From: Allorhodopirellula solitaria
GTDB taxonomy: Bacteria > Planctomycetota > Planctomycetia > Pirellulales > Pirellulaceae
NCBI RefSeq assembly: GCF_007859855.1
Contig: NZ_SJPK01000012.1
Span: forward strand, 77,036-141,035
Length of the DNA stretch: 64,000 nt
Direction: 5' to 3'
The notes under the pieces are model-generated. The model was not told the DNA's origin. It did not search any database and saw nothing but the letters and a program-made list of their open reading frames with translations. Positions within the stretch are counted from its first letter, which is position 1, and every line of letters begins with the position of its first letter. Below, piece by piece: positions 35,739 through 44,766 of the stretch. Position numbers and translations under genes: made by a program.

Positions 35739-36896
35739 TTGCCCGTGAGTGTCCGGAATCAATTGTTGCCGGGCGTGATTGGACAATCGCCTGCCATGCG
35801 CGAAGTCAATCGCGTGACCCGCAAGGTCGCCGTTAGCAATGCATCGGTTTTGATCCTCGGTGAGACCGGGACCGGGAAAGAACTCGTTGCCTCAGCGATC
35901 CATCAACTCAGCCAACGCAGCGGTGGCCCTTTCGTCAAAGTGAACTGTGGCGCACTGAGCGAAAGCCTGCTCGAGAGTGAACTGTTCGGACACGTTCGCG
36001 GTTCGTTCACCGGCGCCATTGCCAACCGGGCCGGCCGTTTCGAAGCCGCCGATGGCGGTTCGATCTTCCTCGATGAGATCAATTCAACCACCATGACCCT
36101 GCAGGTCAAACTGCTGCGTGTGCTGCAGGAGCGCGAGTTCGAGCGGGTCGGCGATACCGCCACCCATCACACCGACGCCCGTGTGATCGCTGCGAGTAAC
36201 CGCGATCTGATGCGGCAGGTCCACAACGATCGATTCCGCGAAGATCTCTATTGGCGGCTCAATGTGGTCCCGATCGAAATCCCTGCCCTCCGCCACCGCC
36301 GCGACGATATTCCCGATCTCGTTTCGTTTTTCTTGGACTATTACAACGAGACCAACGATCGCTACGTCACCCATATCGAGCCCTCAGTGATGCTGGCCCT
36401 GCAGGACTATCACTGGCCCGGCAATGTGCGGGAACTGCAAAACTATATCGAACGCGCTGTCGTGATGAGCGATACCGACGAACTGACGCTCGACCTTTTG
36501 CCCGCCTGCGTCACCAGCGGCGAGCCACTCGTCAGCGGACCGACTGAATCATTTGCAGCGGGCGAACCGGCAGGCACCGGACCACCGTCACCCGGCCACA
36601 CGCCGGCGGGCGAATCAGCAACCGCTGCCCAGCCCGCTGCCGAACCGGCCGTCAGTCCAGCGGCCTATGTCGATCGCATGGATGTCAAAACCCTGACTCG
36701 TTTCGTCGTCTCGCGTGGTCTCGCCGAAGCGGGCGACGACGAAAATGTGCACGCCACGGTCGTCGACCAGATCGAGAAAGAACTCATTTCCCAGGTCCTG
36801 ACGCAGTGTGGCGGCGTGCAAACCAAAGCGGCAGCTCGGTTGGGGATGAACCGCAACACACTCTATAAGAAAATCAAACAGTACGACTTGGGCTGA
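35739..36896 (+). CDS. Sigma-54-dependent transcriptional activator
   Basis: 385 residues. The AAA+ activator domain (10-260) has Walker A GETGTGKE (41-48), GSFTGA (88-93, the usual loop contacting sigma-54 is GAFTGA), FLDEI Walker B (Asp112) and the WPGNVRELQN sensor-2 region. An unstructured Pro/Ala-rich linker (about 265-310) leads to a C-terminal Fis-type HTH (TKAAARLGMNRNTLYKKIK). There is no N-terminal receiver or PAS domain, so activity may be set by expression or by a partner. It diverges from the carotenoid-type operon. Whether it controls that operon is untested; no -24/-12 site was confirmed there. Confidence 0.9.
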   Translation: MPVSVRNQLLPGVIGQSPAMREVNRVTRKVAVSNASVLILGETGTGKELVASAIHQLSQRSGGPFVKVNCGALSESLLESELFGHVRGSFTGAIANRAGRFEAADGGSIFLDEINSTTMTLQVKLLRVLQEREFERVGDTATHHTDARVIAASNRDLMRQVHNDRFREDLYWRLNVVPIEIPALRHRRDDIPDLVSFFLDYYNETNDRYVTHIEPSVMLALQDYHWPGNVRELQNYIERAVVMSDTDELTLDLLPACVTSGEPLVSGPTESFAAGEPAGTGPPSPGHTPAGESATAAQPAAEPAVSPAAYVDRMDVKTLTRFVVSRGLAEAGDDENVHATVVDQIEKELISQVLTQCGGVQTKAAARLGMNRNTLYKKIKQYDLG

Positions 36897-37057
36897 TCCC
36901 GCTCACTCGTGTCCACCGCCTGGCCGATGATGCTAGACTACTGAGCCAGCCAACGACTCTCTGCTGTGATTCCACCAACCGGGATGGCTGTTTTCCATCC
37001 TGATTCGGTGCTGCTGATTTCTCGCAGTCTCCCCGTCACACCCCACCTTGCTGCACC

Positions 37058-38104
37058 ATGGTCACACCACCCCCACGCGAAGATGATGCCAGCCAACTCC
37101 CGCAAAGTGACAACGAAGTTGCTGCGTCCTTGATCGCAAGCGTCAACGAGGTCAAGGATCAAGTCAGCCGGATCGTGGTCGGCCAAAGCGAAGTGGTCGA
37201 ACAGCTGCTGATTGCCATCCTTGCGCGAGGCCATTGCCTGCTCGAGGGAGTACCGGGGCTGGCCAAGACCCTGATGGTCCGCACCTTGGCGTCGTCCATG
37301 AGCCTCGAATTCCGGCGCATTCAGTTCACTCCCGATTTGATGCCAGGCGATATCACGGGTACCGATATCATCCAAGAGGATCACGAGACCGGGCGGCGTG
37401 AGATGGTGTTTCGCAAGGGGCCGATTTTCACTCAGATGCTGCTCGCCGACGAGATCAACCGCACGCCACCGAAAACCCAAGCGGCGCTGCTCGAAGCGAT
37501 GCAGGAACACGAGGTCACCGCGGGCGGGCAAACCTACCGTCTCGCAGAGCCGTTCTTCGTACTCGCCACGCAAAACCCGATCGAACAGGAAGGCACCTAT
37601 CCGCTGCCCGAAGCCCAACGCGACCGGTTCTTATTCCATGTCGTTGTCGCTTACCCAAGCCGCGACGAAGAGGCCGAGATCGTCGATCGCACCACCTCGG
37701 GGGAACTCCCCGACGTTCAACATGTGATCAGCGGCGAGGATATCGTTCGCTTTCAATCGCTCGTCCGCCGGGTCCCGCTTCCCGACCACGTGAAGGACTG
37801 GGTGATCGACTTGGTCCGCGACGCGCGACCGGGTGAAGCCGATGCCAAACCCTGGGTGCGCGAGTGGATTCAGTGGGGCCCGGGGCCTCGAGCGAGCCAG
37901 CAGCTGGTGCTCGCCTCCAAAGCCCGGGCACTGCTGCATGGGCGTACCCACGTGACCATGGACGATGTCCAGACGCTCGCACTGCCCGTGCTGAGACACC
38001 GGATCGTGCCCACGTTTGCCGCCGAAGCGGACGGGGTTTCCGTGTCCGACCTGATCGCCAGACTCGTTAAGGAACATCGGGTAGCCGCCGCAAGCCTGCT
38101 CTAA
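37058..38104 (+). CDS. MoxR-family AAA+ ATPase
   Basis: 348 residues. [21 protein letters not shown] (Walker A GxPGxAKT) and [23 protein letters not shown] (Walker B and MoxR signature) are present, followed by [21 protein letters not shown] and the C-terminal lid with [19 protein letters not shown]. MoxR ATPases normally act as chaperones for von Willebrand A-domain and DUF58 proteins encoded next to them. Neither is found in this window: a repeat-filled gap and pyruvate carboxylase follow. That may mean the operon was cut, or that the partner lies elsewhere. Confidence 0.9.
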   Translation: MVTPPPREDDASQLPQSDNEVAASLIASVNEVKDQVSRIVVGQSEVVEQLLIAILARGHCLLEGVPGLAKTLMVRTLASSMSLEFRRIQFTPDLMPGDITGTDIIQEDHETGRREMVFRKGPIFTQMLLADEINRTPPKTQAALLEAMQEHEVTAGGQTYRLAEPFFVLATQNPIEQEGTYPLPEAQRDRFLFHVVVAYPSRDEEAEIVDRTTSGELPDVQHVISGEDIVRFQSLVRRVPLPDHVKDWVIDLVRDARPGEADAKPWVREWIQWGPGPRASQQLVLASKARALLHGRTHVTMDDVQTLALPVLRHRIVPTFAAEADGVSVSDLIARLVKEHRVAAASLL

Positions 38105-38491
38105 AATATGCAGTGGATAAAACCTTCCCCATCGTTGTGGGCGAGGCGACGAGTCCATGATTACCCGCACGCATCCCGGCAGGGATGATAGAGAACAGCC
38201 GTAGTTCGGCGCGCCGCCACCTCCGGTGGTCCTACGCTAGGCTGGACCGTCCAAACCTTGGGGTTGTGAGCCGCTTCGGGTTGAATTTCCTTGGGGTGCT
38301 CTCGTCCTGATTTCACCGTCCCGAGCGAAGCCTGGGAGGTGCGAAGAGCGAGCCCTCAGCGAGTTTCACGGGGCGGGAATATTCAGGGATTCGAGTGGGC
38401 GAGATCGGGTTGGGGAGTTTCGCCTGGGACCTCGGATTCGTTACGCTTTGTGAGTCTCTGAACCTGTTTCTTCCTCCCGCTTTCGATCTGC
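38105..38491. repeat. 387-bp gap with composite dispersed repeat
   Basis: Contains no convincing gene. Bases about 38120-38290 carry modules also found around 42.1, 60.1 and 63.1 kb: GGGCGAGGCGACGAGTC and GGGATGATAGAGAACAGCCG, and a TTGGGGTTGTGAGCCGCTTCGGG block resembling the one near 63170-63210. The last 150 bp, GC-rich, should hold the pyruvate carboxylase promoter. No motif was identified. Confidence 0.5.
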
Positions 38492-41400
38492 ATGATGTCT
38501 GCACCCGCTGATGCTGTCGCCTCGACCGATTCTGTCCGCCCGGTACGCAAATTACTGGTGGCCAACCGCAGTGAAATTGCGACGCGTGTCTTCCGCTCGG
38601 CAACAGAACTGGGGATTCGCACCGTTGCTATCTACTCGCACGAAGATCGCTATGCGCTGCACCGGTTCAAAGCGGATGAGGCCTACCAGATTGGCCAGCC
38701 CGGAGAGCCGATCCGCTCGTACCTGAACATCGATGCGATCGTTGACATCTGCAAACAACACGACGTCGATGCGGTCCATCCCGGCTATGGCTTCCTGTCG
38801 GAGAATCCGGAATTCGCGCAAGCACTCGACGATGCCGGGATTCTGTTTGTCGGTCCGAGCGTCCGGTCGCTGCGAGATTTGGGGGACAAGACCAGTGCCC
38901 GGAGTTTGGCCGAGGTCGCCGGCGTGCCCGTGCTCAGCGGGACGGCGGGAGCGGTATCGTCACTCGACGAAGCCGAGAAGGCCGCCGAAAAGCTGGGGTA
39001 TCCGATTATCCTGAAGGCGTCCAAGGGCGGTGGAGGACGCGGCATGCGGGTCGTCCAGAAACCGGAGGAACTCGCTGGTTCACTCGAGACGGCTCAGCGG
39101 GAAGCCAAGACGGCATTCGGCAGCGACGAGGTCTTTTTAGAGAAATTTGTGCAGCGGGCCAGGCACCTCGAGGTCCAATTGCTCGGTGACCGACACGGCA
39201 ATCTCGTCCACCTCTGGGAACGCGACTGCAGCGTCCAACGTCGCCATCAGAAAGTTGTCGAACTCGCTCCCGCACCGAACTTGCCACCGCAAATGCGGAT
39301 CGACCTGTGCGAAGCGGCGCTGAAGATCGGACGCGCCGTGGGCGGCGGCGGAGGCTATGAGAATGCGGGCACTGTCGAGTTCCTGCTCGATGTCGATGAG
39401 AACAAATTCTACTTCATCGAAGTCAATCCCCGCATCCAAGTCGAGCACACGGTGAGCGAGGAGGTGACCGGGATCGATGTCGTCCGCAGCCAAATCCTGA
39501 TCGCCCAAGGCAATCCGCTCGGCAGCGACGAAGTGGGATTGGGGTCGCAAGAGGCGATCCGCACCAATGGCTTCGCGATGCAGTGCCGCGTGACGACCGA
39601 AGACCCCGCCGCTGATTTCCGGCCCGATTATGGACGGATCAGCCATTATCGCTCCGCTGCGGGTTTAGGCATTCGGCTCGATGCGGGTAGCGCCTATAGC
39701 GGTGCGGTCGTCAATCCTTTCTACGACTCGATGCTCGTGAAAGTCACCGCCCGCGCCCCGACGCTCGCAGCGGCCGCATCGCGAATGGACCGCGTCCTGC
39801 AGGAGTTCCGGGTGCGAGGCGTGAAAACGAACATCCCCTTCCTGCTGAAACTGGTCAACCATCCGACATTTTTGGCGGGTGAAGCAACAACGCGACTGAT
39901 CGACACGACGCCGGAGCTGTTCCGTTTGCCTCGCCGCCGCGACCGGGCGACCAAACTGCTCACCTTCCTGGCCGAGACGATCGTCAACGGCAACACGCTC
40001 GTCGCCGATCGCCCGGTCGCCGTGCGGACCGAGCCCGCACCGATCCCCGCTTTTCCAAAACGCCCCACGCCACCGCGTGGAACCGCCGACATCTTCCGCG
40101 AGGAGGGTATCGAAGGATTGACCCGCTGGATCGGTCAACAGAAAGGGCTGTTGATCACCGACACCACCATGCGTGACGCGCATCAATCCCTCCTGGCCAC
40201 GCGGGTTCGCAGTTTCGACATGCTGCAAATTGCCCCTGCGTACGCTCATCTGGCCCCGGAACTCTTCTCGCTGGAGATGTGGGGCGGGGCAACGTTCGAC
40301 ACCAGCATGCGGTTTCTCAAAGAATCCCCTTGGCAACGGCTCGCTGATCTCCGCGCCACCGTGCCCAACATTCTCACTCAAATGTTGCTGCGGGCCAGCA
40401 ACGCGGTGGGGTACACGAACTATCCCGATAACGTCGTCCGTGTCTTCGTCCGCGAAGCCGTGCAGGCTGGCATGGATATCTTCCGTGTCTTCGACGCGTT
40501 GAACTGGGAAGAGAACATGCGTGTCGCCATGGATGCGGTCTTGGCCGAAGGCGGTATCTGTGAAGCCTCGATTTGCTACACCGGCGACCTGCAGAATCCA
40601 TCGCGCACCAAGTACAACCTCAAGTACTACGTCGACCTGGCGAAGAAACTCGAGGCTGGTGGCGCTCATCTGCTTGCGATCAAGGACATGGCGGGGCTGC
40701 TCAAACCAGCGGCCGCGGTGACGCTGATGCGTGCCCTGCGCGAGGAGATCGGTATCCCCATCCATCTCCACACGCACGACACGGCTGGCATTCAAGCTTC
40801 CACGCTGCTCGCCGCTGCCGGGGAGGGACTGCAGATCGCTGATGCGGCTTTGGCACCGATGTCCGGTGGCACCAGCCAAGTGAACCTCAACACGCTCGTC
40901 GAAGCCCTTCGCTACACCGATCGGGAATCATCGCTCGACACCACGGCGCTGACGAACCTGGCAACCTATTGGCAGGCCGCCCGCGAGTTTTATCGTCCCT
41001 TTGAAAGCGACGTGCTACCCGCGACGGGCGACCTCTACGAACATGAAATGCCCGGCGGGCAATACACCAACCTGTTCCAACAAGCCCGCGCTCTCGGGCT
41101 CGCCGATCGCTGGTCAGGGGTCTGCCGCGCCTACGCCGACGTCAATCGCTTGTTCGGCGATATCGTCAAAGTCACGCCGACGAGCAAAGCCGTTGGCGAC
41201 ATGGCCTTGTTCTTGGTCGCTAACGACATGTCCGCCAGCGATGTGCTGACGTCGGGTAAACAACACGCCTACCCCGCCAGTGTGCTCGATCTGATCGGCG
41301 GCCGGATGGGCCAACCACCCGGAGGTTTCCCCGCCGACGTCACCAAGACCATTTTGGCCGGTGAGGCGCCGCTGAAGGACCGCCCCGGGGCCAGCATGCC

Positions 41401-41989
41401 GGCAGCCGATATGGACGCTGCCCGCGAGAAAGCCGCTGAGCTGACCAAGGAAAAACCGAGCGATCGGGATGCCGTCACCTATCTGCTCTACCCTAAGGTT
41501 TTCGAAGAGTTCGCCGCCCACCGCGAGAAGTACGGGGACGTCGCTCCCTTGCCCACGACGAACTTCCTCTACGGCCAAAAACCTGGAGATGAGATCGCCG
41601 TCGACATCGAGCCCGGCAAACGCTTGATCGTCAAATACCTCGCCGTGGGCCAACCCCACCCCGACGGCAGTCGCACGGTGTTCTTCGAACTCAACGGCCA
41701 ACCCCGCGAGGTCGCCGTCATCGACCGGTCCCTGGACGTCCAGGTCAAAGCGGCCGTCCAAGCCGACGCCCAGGACCCGACGCACATCGCCGCCTCGATG
41801 CCCGGCATGGTGATCACCGTCGCCGTGGCGGAAGGTGACAAGGTCAAAGCCGGTCAAAAACTGTTTGTGCTCGAGGCGATGAAGATGGAAACCACCATCA
41901 ACGCCTCCATCGACGGGGTGGTGGAAACCATCCACACCCCACCGGGCACCCAGGTCGAAGCCGGCAACCTGCTCGCGATCGTCAAATAG
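38492..41989 (+). CDS. pyc: Pyruvate carboxylase
   Basis: 1165 residues; single-chain enzyme adding CO2 to pyruvate to give oxaloacetate. The biotin carboxylase domain (about 18-470) has the ATP-grasp KASKGGGGRGMR loop, YFIEVNPRIQVEHTVSEEVTG and a long DLGDKTSAR helix. The carboxyltransferase (about 540-830) has TDTTMRDAHQSLLATR with the metal ligands, and a carboxyl-Lys site region around KDMAGLLKP. The tetramerisation/central domain precedes the C-terminal biotinyl domain with EAMKMET, biotinyl lysine about 1131. Full length, no frameshift. A hairpin without a T-run (42001-42019) follows the stop. Confidence 0.96.
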   Translation: MMSAPADAVASTDSVRPVRKLLVANRSEIATRVFRSATELGIRTVAIYSHEDRYALHRFKADEAYQIGQPGEPIRSYLNIDAIVDICKQHDVDAVHPGYGFLSENPEFAQALDDAGILFVGPSVRSLRDLGDKTSARSLAEVAGVPVLSGTAGAVSSLDEAEKAAEKLGYPIILKASKGGGGRGMRVVQKPEELAGSLETAQREAKTAFGSDEVFLEKFVQRARHLEVQLLGDRHGNLVHLWERDCSVQRRHQKVVELAPAPNLPPQMRIDLCEAALKIGRAVGGGGGYENAGTVEFLLDVDENKFYFIEVNPRIQVEHTVSEEVTGIDVVRSQILIAQGNPLGSDEVGLGSQEAIRTNGFAMQCRVTTEDPAADFRPDYGRISHYRSAAGLGIRLDAGSAYSGAVVNPFYDSMLVKVTARAPTLAAAASRMDRVLQEFRVRGVKTNIPFLLKLVNHPTFLAGEATTRLIDTTPELFRLPRRRDRATKLLTFLAETIVNGNTLVADRPVAVRTEPAPIPAFPKRPTPPRGTADIFREEGIEGLTRWIGQQKGLLITDTTMRDAHQSLLATRVRSFDMLQIAPAYAHLAPELFSLEMWGGATFDTSMRFLKESPWQRLADLRATVPNILTQMLLRASNAVGYTNYPDNVVRVFVREAVQAGMDIFRVFDALNWEENMRVAMDAVLAEGGICEASICYTGDLQNPSRTKYNLKYYVDLAKKLEAGGAHLLAIKDMAGLLKPAAAVTLMRALREEIGIPIHLHTHDTAGIQASTLLAAAGEGLQIADAALAPMSGGTSQVNLNTLVEALRYTDRESSLDTTALTNLATYWQAAREFYRPFESDVLPATGDLYEHEMPGGQYTNLFQQARALGLADRWSGVCRAYADVNRLFGDIVKVTPTSKAVGDMALFLVANDMSASDVLTSGKQHAYPASVLDLIGGRMGQPPGGFPADVTKTILAGEAPLKDRPGASMPAADMDAAREKAAELTKEKPSDRDAVTYLLYPKVFEEFAAHREKYGDVAPLPTTNFLYGQKPGDEIAVDIEPGKRLIVKYLAVGQPHPDGSRTVFFELNGQPREVAVIDRSLDVQVKAAVQADAQDPTHIAASMPGMVITVAVAEGDKVKAGQKLFVLEAMKMETTINASIDGVVETIHTPPGTQVEAGNLLAIVK

Positions 41990-42566
41990 ACGGGCGGATT
42001 GCGTCGATTCATTCGACGCTGGCACCACAATATTGAGCCGAGCGCCCTCAGACGCTCGGTAGCGCGGCCTACCCGGCCGCATACGCGACGCGTGATCAAT
42101 AAGTGGCGAATTTTGCGAAAGCTTTTCTGTGGTGGACAAGGCGACGAGCTGTGGATCCCCCGCAAGTTTCCCTACGCCGAAGGCGTTGAAGAAAATAGCC
42201 GGTGGCTGGAGCGCAGCGAACACCACCGGAACAGATACGAAACGCAGAAGCCGACCCCGAATGGGGTTGAAGACCATTCACGATGAGGCCTGCTACCCAC
42301 TGCGGGGTCGGCGTTCGATGACCAACGAACCACCGTAGGAGACGCTGCGCTGACCTACGGCGATTCTCGATCATTCCTGACGAGACTCGGGAGAATCAGC
42401 ACAATCCCACCCGGCGAAAACATGAAATTTCGAGAATTTTGGATCTCTGCCCTGACCCCCATTGCATGACACAGCAGCACGGATATACTTCCACCCACAC
42501 GAACGAAGGAGCCACCCAAGCCACCTTCGCTCGTCGCCTTTTCAGGAAGGCATCGCCTCATACGAA
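41990..42566. repeat. 577-bp gap holding dispersed repeat copy
   Basis: A hairpin with 7-bp arms (GCGTCGA...TCGACGC, 42001-42019) comes first. The repeat copy runs about 42084-42370 on the + strand, with GACGCGTGATCAATAAGTGGCG, TTTTCTGTGGTGGACAAGGCGACGA, TACGCCGAAGGCGTTGAAG and ATAGCC blocks shared with 102-260 (reversed) and 62966-63110. A GGTGG...GCAGCGAACACCACCGG hairpin lies at about 42200-42230. The rest up to the tRNA contains no gene. Confidence 0.6.
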
Positions 42567-42640
42567 GGCGCGGTAGCTCAATTGGTTAGAGCCCCGGACT
42601 GTCGATCCGGAGGTTGCGGGTTCGAGTCCCGTCCGCGTCG
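42567..42640 (+). tRNA. tRNA-Asp (GTC)
   Basis: 74 nt cloverleaf read from the sequence. Acceptor arms GGCGCGG and CCGCGTC (with one G-U) are followed by discriminator G. The D arm is GCTC/GAGC. The anticodon stem CCGGA/TCCGG carries loop CTGTCGA with anticodon GTC. The T arm has the TTCGAGT loop. CCA is not encoded. A terminator follows within 10 bp, so the tRNA seems to be a separate unit. Accessory genes and mobile element fragments begin right after it. Confidence 0.93.
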
Positions 42641-42647
42641 CTTCTTC

Positions 42648-42687
42648 AAAAAACCGCGTTAGCAAATTCGCTACCGCGGTTTTTTTC
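42648..42687 (+). terminator. Rho-independent terminator after tRNA-Asp
   Basis: An A-rich left arm AAAACCGCG...TAGC pairs with GCTA...CGCGGTTTT across an AAATTC loop, ending in a run of seven T (42680-42686). The A/T extension means it could work in both directions. Starts 8 bp after the tRNA end. Confidence 0.85.
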
Positions 42688-42893
42688 GTTATTGAAGGCT
42701 GGCAGCGCAGGCTAGACGTTGATCCAGTACTCGCGACAAATGCGGGAAGCGGTCTCGGCCGGTCTTTCGAGAATTCATGACGCGGGAGGGAACTCGGGCT
42801 TGGTTTCCCACGCTACAATGCGGTAACAGGAACTGCCAGTTGTTCCGCACAGATTGCTGAGTGAACTAACAATTTTTCAAATCGCAGCAAGCC

Positions 42894-43484
42894 GTGTTCG
42901 AGATCGAATCCGCCAAGATCGTTCTGCTGGGGAGTTTCAACCCTTACATCATCTCCCCTGAGTGGCTGAAGGAGAGGTCCATTTGGACCCCTTCGGACGT
43001 TCGCCGTAACCTCGGTGGGGGCGCTCGCGATGGCGCGCAGTTCCGCGGTGACGGAACGGAATGGATTGTTACGGCTGAGCGACTTGTCATCGCATCGGTG
43101 ACGACTGACTGCGGTTTGCTTGTCGATGGACTTCTGGCCGTGTTGCCACATACGCCACTCTCGGCAGTTCTCTCGAGCTTTGCATTTGCGATCACACCAA
43201 GTGATAGCAACGCCGAAACGACCCACGACATATTTGACGCAATCAGAGCGAGGACTCCAAGAGGCTTCGATGCGGAGTTGCTACGCTGGGGTGTTGTTTT
43301 GCATCGCGATCAAACTCGAATCGATTTAACATTTGTAAGTGGCGAGCAAGGCGTGACCGTTGCGGTGAACCATCGCCGTACTGCTCGAACCGCAAACGAA
43401 GCGAGGCAGGCGGGCAACAAGTTCATTGGCGATCGCGACGTCTCCGAACAACTGATCCGTGACATGGCTCGTCCCTCCGCTTAG
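42894..43484 (+). CDS. Hypothetical protein, unrecognised family
   Basis: 196 residues, no signal peptide or membrane helix. Begins MFEIESAKIVLLGSFNPYII, a beta-strand-rich opening. The middle has WIVTAERLVIASVTTDCG. Near the end lies VAVNHRRTARTANEARQAG...DVSEQLIRDM, likely a helix pair. The predicted core is a mixed alpha/beta fold. I cannot assign a family. It is the first gene after tRNA-Asp and is followed by two other orphan genes in the same direction, spaced 80 bp and about 40 bp. Confidence 0.5.
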   Translation: MFEIESAKIVLLGSFNPYIISPEWLKERSIWTPSDVRRNLGGGARDGAQFRGDGTEWIVTAERLVIASVTTDCGLLVDGLLAVLPHTPLSAVLSSFAFAITPSDSNAETTHDIFDAIRARTPRGFDAELLRWGVVLHRDQTRIDLTFVSGEQGVTVAVNHRRTARTANEARQAGNKFIGDRDVSEQLIRDMARPSA

Positions 43485-43564
43485 CCCAACGCAGGTTTCG
43501 TCCAACTGCTCTACATTCCATTGATACTCCGGTAATCCCTTCCTCTCTTTCGCCAAAGCAACCG

Positions 43565-44167
43565 ATGTCTTCCGTACTCGACGATCCAGCTGACCAGTGG
43601 ATGAATGACGAACAGACTCGAGATGGGGAGCTCGAAGGAGAGCATGGTCGCTTCTGTATGATTTTTCGTCACTATGCAGCAGCTTCCGGGGATCGACGAC
43701 GTGAATTGCGAAACGAATTGCTCGAGTACTTGAAGTTCAGCCCACAAAGCGAGTCCCTCATCACGGAGCTAATCGCTCTCGCCGTTGACCATCATTCTCC
43801 GGACCGCCTGTACCTCGCAATCGATATTCTGCCACAGCTTGGCGACAGACTGTTCGAGTACGCTCACACGTTTTTGATTCGCGATGTTGATCGCTGGAAT
43901 CAGGTCTATTCGAGTCGCGCCTACGAGCCCGATGACGATTACTGGTTTGTGCTATTGAGATCGGTTGGACAAGCAGACATCGCGGAAGCAACCAAGCTGA
44001 TGTTCATTACGTCGTGTTTAATCGAAAGCAACCGCGGAATCGCCGAAGCCGTGGTAGAGGCTTTAGGAGATATCGATTCAGGGGCTGCTTATGATGCATT
44101 GCGTCGGCTGACGACCGAGCAAGACCGCTTTATCGCGGAACTGACGCAAAATGCTCTCGACGAGTAA
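43565..44167 (+). CDS. Hypothetical alpha-helical protein, HEAT-like
   Basis: 200 residues, acidic, with no signal peptide. Regular helix pairs run through about 30-195: RRRELRNELLEYLKF.PQSESLITELIALAVDHH, DRLYLAIDILPQLGDRLFEYA, and GIAEAVVEALGDIDSGAAYDALRRLTT. These look like HEAT-type repeats. Small helical proteins of this type often serve as immunity or scaffold proteins, but nothing here shows that. The order with the flanking genes is conserved only within this window as far as I can tell. Confidence 0.5.
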   Translation: MSSVLDDPADQWMNDEQTRDGELEGEHGRFCMIFRHYAAASGDRRRELRNELLEYLKFSPQSESLITELIALAVDHHSPDRLYLAIDILPQLGDRLFEYAHTFLIRDVDRWNQVYSSRAYEPDDDYWFVLLRSVGQADIAEATKLMFITSCLIESNRGIAEAVVEALGDIDSGAAYDALRRLTTEQDRFIAELTQNALDE

Positions 44168-44208
44168 CGCGTTTGAGTTGGGTGGGTGACTTAACGACTC
44201 GGTGTGAG

Positions 44209-44766
44209 ATGATGTTTGACGAAAAATCGATTGATTTAGGCGGTCTCTGGCTTGATGAAGCAACGAAAGCAGGCAGATCGCAAACGCTGTATCTTCAAAA
44301 GTTGGGCAGACAGAGCGACTGGGGACACGAAACCGACCCAATCGATACCCGGGTTGAGTCAGCCGTCGCTGCTGTTTTTCGTCCGGACGACTCCGCATTC
44401 AGTCTCTATCAAATCGGATCTTACCCAGAACTATCGAGTGTCATTGCAGGATTACCCGCCAACCGCGAGAAGCCGCGCCAGAACATTGACGTCATCGTCT
44501 TCACACACGCCGAACTGGTGTCGGCAGGCATCACGGTTCTATCGGACGTTCCCGGAGAACTGGGGTGTGTTGCTGCCAATCGACTTCACGTTGATATCGA
44601 ATCAGACAACCGAGACTCGTACGCGACACTTTGCCGCCAGGCGATGAGTGGTGGCAGGACCGTTCGCAGGTTCAAAAAGAAAAGCGAGGTTTCCCAAATC
44701 GTCTCCGCGCAAGAAGCATACGGTTGCGAGGCATTCGCAGGAAATGGAAATTGCCCCTGTCACTGA
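44209..44766 (+). CDS. Hypothetical protein, unrecognised
   Basis: 185 residues from ATG 44209 (a second ATG follows at once; a TTG at 44173 would add 12 residues). Mixed alpha/beta: QNIDVIVFTHAELVSAGITVLSDVPGELGCVAANRLHVDIE in the middle, then a basic stretch (SGGRTVRRFKKKSE) and a Cys-rich end (GNGNCPCH). No catalytic motif was seen. The CxC end is not a recognised metal site. It is the last of three co-directional orphan genes after tRNA-Asp. Confidence 0.45.
   Translation: MMFDEKSIDLGGLWLDEATKAGRSQTLYLQKLGRQSDWGHETDPIDTRVESAVAAVFRPDDSAFSLYQIGSYPELSSVIAGLPANREKPRQNIDVIVFTHAELVSAGITVLSDVPGELGCVAANRLHVDIESDNRDSYATLCRQAMSGGRTVRRFKKKSEVSQIVSAQEAYGCEAFAGNGNCPCH

Noticed and set aside
39665-40879. 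404-codon minus-strand open frame inside pyc
   Set aside because: Antisense to conserved pyruvate carboxylase coding sequence; composition His/Arg/Gln-rich, typical of shadows.
42001-42019. Hairpin after pyc as a rho-independent terminator
   Set aside because: A 7-bp stem is present but no T-run follows, so it is not called as a terminator.
41114-42277. 387-codon minus-strand open frame
   Set aside because: Antisense to the end of pyc, including the biotinyl domain, and continues into a dispersed repeat.
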